64,000 nucleotides of DNA from Prinia subflava (taxonomy: Eukaryota; Chordata; Aves; Passeriformes; Cisticolidae): NCBI RefSeq assembly GCF_021018805.1, contig NC_086258.1:22334692-22398691 (forward strand), in the 5' to 3' direction. The notes below the pieces were generated by a model, which made no database searches, had not been told where the DNA came from, and saw nothing but the letters and a program-made list of their open reading frames with translations. Positions 56,539-64,000 of this stretch are shown piece after piece (the stretch's first letter is position 1; every line of letters begins with the position of its first letter). The position numbers and the translations under genes were made by a program.

Positions 56539-56595
56539 GCTGTTGAAGGGGTGATTGGCTGATTCCTGGCCCTGGAATTTACCTGCCCTGGGAAC
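56539..56595. repeat. 57-bp dispersed repeat, copy A
   Basis: It matches 58208-58264 with three differences over 57 bp. Read on the minus strand it contains CAGCCAATCA, a CCAAT box. The sequence on both sides differs from copy B. Confidence 0.7.
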
Positions 56596-58207
56596 TCCCT
56601 CCAACACCATTTCCTTGCTCTCCTGGGTGCTGCATTTTTTCCAGAGTGAGAGGTGATCAGATAGAGAACATGAGCGTTGTGCCACGCAGGGAGAGATGAT
56701 GAGTGGGACATGAGGCTAGAGTAGCTTTTCCCCTCTTTCTTGGAGTTTCTGCTGGGACACAGAGGAATCCCTTGGTCTTGTGGTGCAGTGAGATCTGTGT
56801 GCTGGAATAAATAATGGACAGAAAAGCCAAGGTGGAGGGGTGGCATGGCTTTATCCAGCTTTTCTTTCCTCTCTGAGACCCAGCTGGGTTTTCCTTCAGC
56901 CTCGCAGATGCAGCTGTGAAAGCACCATGGTTCCTTTGTACTGTGGTGAAATAGGGATAATGATAAATACTATCCCTGTTGAAATTTTTAGAAAACTTAC
57001 CCGTGAGTGCATCAGGGCCAAGATGTTACTGCAATACCTCCCTGGGTAGCTCCGTGTGCCTGGGTGCTGCACTCAGTGCAGTAATTACTGTGTCAGACTA
57101 AAACCTGCAGAAAGGAGTAATGGGATATTGTGCTGGGAATTCATGTCTCCAGCATTTAAAATGTGCCTGTTCTCTATGGCAGTTTGGTTTTCCACGGGGA
57201 TGGGGCAGAGGGTGGATTAGCACTGATAGAAGGGATTGTCTCCTGTGTTCAGGGCAATGCCTGGCTCTGTAGATGGGTTTTGCTCTGAGATGCCTGTTCT
57301 TACAGTAATCCTGCTAAAGCAAGAGCCTGTGGAAGCACAGTATGGAGAATAGGATTGTGCATGGCACAGGATATCGTGGGCACCAGCCCCACAGATAAAC
57401 GTGTCCTCTTGGTGCAGGCTGGTCCTGATTCATAATCAGGCTTCCTAGAGAACAAATAAAAGCTAAATGGGAGCAATGGATATGACTCAAGGGAGAACCC
57501 AGGCTGGATAATCAGCTTTCACACTCCCTCCCCACCACTATCCATGCCTTCCAATGACTTCAGGGCTGAACAACATTGTCCCACTGGCTCCTTTTATAGA
57601 AATAATCACCCATGACCCACCCAGAGCTGCATGAATCTGGGGTACTGGGGGTGTGCAAATATTGATAAATGAAAAGTGATTGTTCCCTGATCCTGAGCAG
57701 CTGTTCCACCAGTTCCAGGATCAGTTTGAAGTGCCCCTCATTGCTCTTAGGGTTGGGTGGAAGATGGCTTTTCCCCACACACACAAGGATTTCCAGGAGC
57801 TTGAAAGTCTCCAATTCCAATTGGACACATGCAATTCAGACCTTGAAACATGAAAAGTAACTCCATTTTTATGAACTTTGTAAGGCTACCTTTTTTTTTT
57901 TTTCAGTAGAAACACCAGAGATGTCTGAGCCAAAGTTGTGCTGAGTGAAGTACCTGCAGTTTGAAAATTCAACACTGTCTACTTGTTGCAACTGCCTCAT
58001 TGAGTAAAATTTGCACTTTGAATGAGTGAGTGTTCTGGGGATGAGAAAAAGGTGCAATCCAGGTCACCAGAAAGTCTCTGATCAGTTCTGGGCAGCTCTG
58101 TTGCAGAGTCTGACTTTGCAGCCTGTTGAAGAGACAGGGAGATGTCCCAGCTCCCTCTGCCCTGGCAAACAAGCAGAGCTGTGTAAGTAAGAGGCAGGGA
58201 ATGTTTT

Positions 58208-58264
58208 GCTGTTGAAGGGGTGATTGGCTGATTCCTGGCCTTGGAATTTACTTGCACTGGGAAC
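58208..58264. repeat. 57-bp dispersed repeat, copy B
   Basis: Direct-orientation partner of 56539-56595, 1.67 kb away, with unrelated flanks. The source element is not recognised. Confidence 0.7.
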
Positions 58265-59684
58265 AAGCTCAAGCCAACTCACACAGCTGGAAAATCCCTG
58301 TGTTGGCAGGATTGCACCTGGGCATGTGGCTTTTTCTGGAGGAAAGAGGGATGTCCTTTGCTGCTGGGATAAATCCACACCTTCTCATGCTGGGAATCTG
58401 GACCAGAATCCAGAAGTCCTCTGGCAACCTGAACTCCATCAGTAGGGACTGCCCAGCCTGAGGAAGTGGAAGACTGAGGCCCACAACCACCTCATCTCTC
58501 ATTCCACGTCCCTCTGCCCTGGGGTGGCTACAGGACAAAAGACCTTTCTTCAACATCTGGGAGAAATTAAAGAAAAATCCCTGCTTTTCCCCACGTCAGT
58601 AACTGCAGTGGGGAAAAAGGACCGTAAGAAATGGAGCAAGGAAAGGTTGGTCACAGGCCTGGATTCTGCCCTCCAGCAAGTGTAGGCCAGATAGTGCTAA
58701 ATAAAGCTATTTCATAATACAGCATAATATATTTGATCCAAGTCATGGTATTCCTGCTTTTCAGGGAGCTGTTTCTCTTGCAATTATTTTTTCATGCCAA
58801 TGACTTCTTGGTCTGTGGGGTTCAGCCACCTCTCCCGTGCACGTGCCAAACCTGCATTAACTCTGGGAAGTTGTGCCTGTGCATGGAGAGGAGAACAGAT
58901 CCCCTTTCTGTTTTCAGGAAGAATTTGTGTGGGATTTATGAGCCTGGCCAAGGAGCATGGAATATTGGAGTGCCAAATTAGGGCATGCCCAGCAATGGAA
59001 AGGACAAGGCGAGATCCAGGAGGCTTCAGAATTAATTACTGGAACACCAGAGCCACCGTGAAGTGATGGGAGCTCATGGGAGCTGATCCAGCCGCTTCAG
59101 GTGCAAAGGTGTATTTGTTCATGGCTCAGGGTTTTCATCTCTGTGCTGACAGGGTGATAATTCAATCCTATAAAGCAGCAAATTATCACTGTCTGCTTAG
59201 CATTAATTTCCCTCCCCAATGGACACCATAAAAAAGTGAATGCTTTCTGCTCAAGGCCTCGGTGCGGAATTTCCCATGGCAGCCATGAGTTATAACTCTA
59301 TCTCCACAGGCATCCTGTAAATAACACGTCAGGACCTTAATTCATTAAATAAATCTAACGCCTTATCGAATCCATAAGACCCAGGATCTTCAAGTCTCCT
59401 TCTAATGAGGCTGTCAGTGCTTTCTCCCTCTCTCTGACGGGTGCGTGGAGCTCATGGCACAGGATTTATCCACACCTCCCTACCTATAGACAGCAAACTG
59501 TCTGTGCAAGCACCTGGAGCACTCCCAGGCTGTGGGGAGTGGGCCAGGGCAGCTGTGGGCCAGACTTGGTATTTTCTGTCCCTCTAGGAGAGCCCTACCT
59601 CCATGGCTCTGTTAACAATTCCTGATGCTGGCTGGTTGCTTGGGGGCTGTCACTAATCGCACAGATCAAACTGGAGATGCTCCA

Positions 59685-59860
59685 GCATGGGTTTATGTTG
59701 GAAGAGACCCTAAAACCTATCTCATTCCACCCCCTACCATGAGCAGGGACACTTTCATTAGACCAGAGTGCTGAAAATTTCATCTAACCTGGCCTTGAAC
59801 ACTTCCACAGAACATATACAAACCCTTCCTATTTTCTTTTACACTCCTGGCTCAGTTCTG
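59685..59860 (-). mobile_element. Old CR1 LINE fragment
   Basis: A diverged reverse-complement CR1: GGGTTTATGTTGGAAGAGAC, CATTCCACC, GCAGGGACACTTTC, AACCTGGCCTTGAACAC. Sequence to about 60560 may be part of a longer old insertion, but I cannot place it. Confidence 0.65.
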
Positions 59861-61849
59861 ACTGGGCCTTAGCTCTCTTACCCTCATCCCTACCTTTCCC
59901 TGTATTCTTCCCAGTCTGTCTGTCCTCACTGCCACCCTCTGAAAGCTTTTATTCCTCCCAGCTTGCTCAGAACCTCCTTATCCATTTGTGGAGTCCTCCT
60001 GGCATTTTTGCCATCCCTTATCAGGATGCATCACTCCCAGTTTGGAGGAGGTGACCCCTGGGTATCAGCCAGCAGTCTTGGGCCCTATCCCATGGGATTC
60101 TGCTGTGTAGGTTCCTGAAGAAGTCAAAGTCTGCTCTCCTGAAGTGCAGGGTGGTGAGGTTCCTTTTGAGCAGAGGAAGAGCATTACCAAGTATTGCTGT
60201 GCCTGTCCCACCTTTTTTCCACTTGGGGCTGCTCTGAACTCTTTGCTGCACACAGGGATTTTTGTGTAGATGAGGTTTCCCTCTTGCACCAGCCCAAAAT
60301 TCACATCTGTCCAGAGCTGTGATGAGCCTTTCCATTGGTGTGCTGGGGCTGGGCACTCCTCTGTCCTGCTTTGGGGGAGCCTGCTGCTGTCCCGGGGCTG
60401 CTGCCCTGGGCGTGCCCTGGCCCTGCGGGGCTGGCTCTGCCCTAACTCCAGCTGCTCAGGTTTATGGCGATGCCTTCTGCGACAGTTTTGGGAAGTCCCA
60501 TGCCCTGCTCCAAGGCCACTCGAGGGGTTTTTTATGTGTCCTTGAAGGAGAAGCACCCTAAAAACATGGGAATTTTAATTCTTCAGCTGCATAGGAACGC
60601 TGCGAGGTGGCAATGGGCTTCTGTGCACACGAGAGGGCTTTGAAAAATTTAATTTACTAAGGAAATGCTGAGCTGCTGTGAATATGATAATTAATCCTGG
60701 AAGATCTGCTGGAGCCCTGTGGTGTGTTTGTTTCTGCTCTAATTCATGCCGAAGGGGGGAAATTTTGCAAGGATTGTTTTCCTTTCTAGCAGGATAATGT
60801 CCCCACTTTCTCTTTTTCTTTTTGATTAACATAAAAGGGCTAAAGAAAATTAGCTTGCTGCTGGACTAATTTGGTGGATGTTTCACCACGGAGCATCTTT
60901 TGATTGCTGAGTCCTACCCTGCTGTATGATTCTGACAGGAAGCATGGCAGGGTTTCCTGATTTACTGTCATTTTGGGCACTGCCGATTTGATAGGACTTC
61001 CAATTTTATTTTATTTTTTAATTTTTTTTTAAGGCATGGGGGGGGGCGGTAAAGGGATGGGAAGGAAAGAAAAGACCTCAGTCAGAAAGAGGCTTTGTAT
61101 TCCTTGTTTTCCTGGTGCAGATTCAAGTGACATTTTCTGTTGAATCCATTACCCTGAGTCCTTACAAGTGACACGCCAGGTCCCTTTGTCCCCTCTCTCC
61201 TTTCCATGGGGTGCCACAGCTGAGCCAAGCTGCACCCCAGCCCTGATAAACTTCATAATTAGCTGCCCTAATAAAGCACTTAATCTGCAGGCATGGTTTT
61301 GCTAATTGCAGCAGGAAGTTTTGGCAGAGCACTTTTCCTACTGCTGTGCCCAGCGCTCCCTGCAGACCCTGGGAACTGATACCCACCGGAGCCCGCGGCT
61401 TCATTTAGTCCCAGCAATTCAGAAGGAAAACAATTCTCCGCTTTCTCATTAAAAGATGAAAGAGAAGATCCTTCGTCCCCCCAGTTCTTTTTCCTTAAAC
61501 ACTGAGTGATAATTCTGCGCTGAAGAAGCCGCTCCTCGTTCATGGCCCCTGATTAGGAAAGACAATGGGATTAGTGCAAACCGAGTTGAGAGGCCTTGGT
61601 GACTCCTTTGCTGGCTAAATTGTGGACGAGGGTGGATAATGGGAGATTGATTAGGGTTAATAGACTTATTTTTCCAGGTCAGCCGCACAGCACTCTGGGT
61701 TGCAGGGCTCCAACACATATTATTGCAAGCCATAAATCAAGGGGCTTGGAGGGACTTCAGGGCTCCCTCCCTCCCTCCGGATTGTTGGGGAACAATTGGC
61801 CTTTGTGTCCCTGATGCCAGGGCTACCCCTGTTTTGGCAGGGCCTGATC

Positions 61850-62270
61850 CTGGGGTCTCAGCACCCCCTCTCCGGCGGCAGAGCCCTGCAGAGGAGCCGG
61901 AGCCCGGCCGGGCAGAAGTTCCCGCTGGAGCCGCCCCAAAAGCTCGGTTTGGACAGATCGGGACTGGGGCGGGGAAGAGCGGCTGAGCTCTGCAAAGCGT
62001 GTTTTGGGAGTTTTCTGCTCGGGGATCAATGGGGACCTTGAAGGCAGCTCTGTGGCACTCCCCGGTTGGTTTTCTCTCATTCCTGCGGGAGCTGAGCGTG
62101 TCCAGCAGCTGGAACATCTGCAGAGCTGCAGCCCCAGGAGCGCCCGGCCGGAGCTGCCCGAGGGCTGCCGGGGGCAGGGCATTGCCCCGGGTTTGGGGCT
62201 GGTTTGGCCCCAGCCCTGAGCAGGGAGTCCCGCTGGGCCCCGGGGCTCTGCGGTGGCAGTGCCGGGGCGG
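61850..62270. promoter_or_regulatory. Isolated CpG-rich patch in the 3' flank
   Basis: A GC- and CpG-enriched stretch contains GGCGGGG-type boxes (for example GGGGCGGGG near 61968) within an otherwise AT-richer region. No open frame with a recognisable product starts here. It could be an orphan CpG island or distal promoter. Confidence 0.35.
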
Positions 62271-62628
62271 TTTGTGGATATCGGATATCACAGCACGGGC
62301 ACAGCTCTCACTGGGATGAACCCAGAAGGAATGTGTTCTAACAGGTGGGGAAGGTGCGTAAAGCTCCTTCTGTGAGGAGCACACCGGGTTCTCTTGAGCA
62401 GAGAGGAGGTCTGCTCTGTCTTACACCGGGACAGATCTCTGCTGCCTTGCTGGAATTCTGTGCTTTCACAAAATGGGAACCCTTCTGCGTTTGTACCGGT
62501 GTAACTTGATCCTAGCTGAGAGATTCTCGTATTCTGCAGTGGACACGAGCTCCAAGGACGTTGTATTACTGCACTGCAGTTCATGGAACCTTGGAAGGGT
62601 CTGGCAGTGTCAGGGACTTCAGTGCAGA

Positions 62629-62715
62629 TCACAGAATCATGGAATGGCATGGGTTGGGTGGGATCTGAAAGATCAGCTGGTTCCAACTGGGCAGGAACAC
62701 CTACTATCCCAGAGG
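62629..62715 (-). mobile_element. CR1 LINE terminal fragment
   Basis: ACAGAATCATGGAATGG, then GGGTTGGGTGGGATCTGAAA. Only the last 85 bp of CR1 remain. Confidence 0.82.
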
Positions 62716-64000
62716 GATGAGTACAAAGGAATTCAAAATCCCCTCCTGAACTAAAGCACAGCCTGCAGTATTACAGTGATGCTCATCTTGCTAAAGGGAT
62801 TTGCCATGTCCCACTCTGCAGCATCACTGAACCTGTCCTGAGAACTCCCAGGTGTCCAGCAGAAGCCACTCAAAAGTTTAAATACATTTACACGACTGAA
62901 AGGTGTCAATATAACACAGGGGATGAAATGAAATCTCAGTCCTGCTGTTGCACTGAGCATTGGGAATGCCAGGGTGGTCTCCGGGAGGAACAAGTTCAGT
63001 GCTGGTGGCAGGGCCACTGCAGCCTGGCCCAGGCTGGGCTCTGAGTTTGCCTGAAGCTCAGAAGGCTCTTCCCCAGTTTGACCAGCACTGTGGTTACTGA
63101 TGGATGGGGTCACTGGGAACAGCTTTTTGTGTACTTCCCTCCTCTCTTTTAGACCAAGGCTTTAACTGCTCCCAGCTCCTGCCCAGGTTTGGAGAAACCT
63201 CCCAAAGTACCCCCTCCTGGTGGGACTCTCATTTCCAAAAATGTCCTTGCAGACAGCATTTCCTTCCCATGGATGTTTGATTCCAGTGCTGCTGGAATAC
63301 ATTTGCATTTCTTTATGCAAATTGAGAACTGCAAATAATTTTTGGCAGCCTCGTCCTGGCTCACAGCAGTGCAGTACCAACAGAACATACGTGGAGTCAG
63401 TGACAACTTTATAATAACAACAAAATGCAGGCAGATCAAGCATATGTATCTCTTGTTATGTCTTCACTGGGAAAGGAGAGGTGTTTTTACACAGAGATAA
63501 TTACTGCAGATATCCACCTTGGTGTACATTGCAAACTGTGATAAGATAGTGTTACTTAAAAGAGACTGGCTGGCTTTTTCTTCCCTAGGTATATCTGGGC
63601 AAAATCTATAATTCTTTGTCTAGACAATGATCTCACAACAGGAGAATGAACTTCAATTAGTTGTTTTGATGGGAAAAATCGTTTGTGTAATAAAGACAAA
63701 GCCAGAGCACTTATGAGCAGCCCTATAAAAACAAACCTGTATGTGCATAAACATGGGAGATGGAAAAGGGGTGGCAGCAGCAGGAGGATTTAATTTCAAA
63801 GTGTCACACAGTTGTTTCAGATGCTGGCAAGCACCTGCCCTGGTGACAGGGGGAAAGGCAAAGCTTCAGGTCTCTACCCACAGCTTGTGTCAGACAAAGG
63901 AAGGGCAGGGAGAGTTTTCCCTGCTCATTCTGCCTCTGGAAAATGCTAGGCAGGTCAGTGGGATGAGATGAAGGTGAGCATGGCCACATCTTTAGAGAGC

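Larger units (their letters stand above)
41351..64000. other. 3' flank, distal part: no gene recognised
   Basis: Apart from listed repeats I see only unique non-coding DNA. AT-rich blocks at about 44480-44870, 46180-46600, 49840-50110, 51460-51780, 52330-52380, 59120-59400, 60560-61060 and 61230-61740 carry repeated TAATTA, ATTAAT and GATAAT cores. They are the likeliest regulatory elements. No splice-linked exons are apparent. Confidence 0.55.

Overview
This looks like bird nuclear DNA, possibly from a songbird. It contains many short 3'-end fragments of CR1 LINEs, two solo-LTR-like elements and short introns with GT-AG ends. Apart from repeats, only one protein-coding gene can be supported: PMP22 (peripheral myelin protein 22), on the + strand, complete from a CpG-island promoter to its poly(A) signals. 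The species assignment is inference; the PMP22 call is secure.

Layout. Positions 1-6500 are upstream non-coding DNA with one CR1 copy. A CpG island at about 6500-7750 holds a non-coding first exon (donor at 7016) and the first coding exon (7784-7884). The other coding exons are 9001-9091, 18464-18604 and 23076-23242. The splices join phase-compatibly into a 158-residue tetraspan protein ending in RKRE. The 3' UTR runs about 1.05 kb to an AATAAA at 24277, with a weaker distal option at 24573. The largest intron (9092-18463) holds two CR1 fragments, a T/G-rich tract and a region (about 16140-16700) with three inverted CTTTG/CAAAG pairs, a candidate SOX-type enhancer. Intron 4 holds a perfect (GGGAA)25 array 111 nt after the exon 4 donor, and a minus-strand solo LTR.

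From 24.6 kb to 64 kb no gene is recognisable. This 40 kb flank mixes CR1 fragments (mostly minus strand), a second LTR, several minisatellites, a 270 bp CT-rich satellite and several AT-rich, TAATTA-rich, repeat-free blocks that look like conserved non-coding elements. From memory, mammalian PMP22 also has a large gene-poor 3' flank, so this resembles a regulatory landscape.

I found no previously undescribed multi-gene system. The best leads are regulatory: the intronic inverted SOX-like sites, an exact miR-29 8-mer in the PMP22 3' UTR, a tandem octamer/E-box duplication at 29678, stem-loop arrays beside the LTRs, an isolated CpG-rich patch at 61.85-62.27 kb, and an extra N-glycosylation sequon in PMP22 extracellular loop 2.
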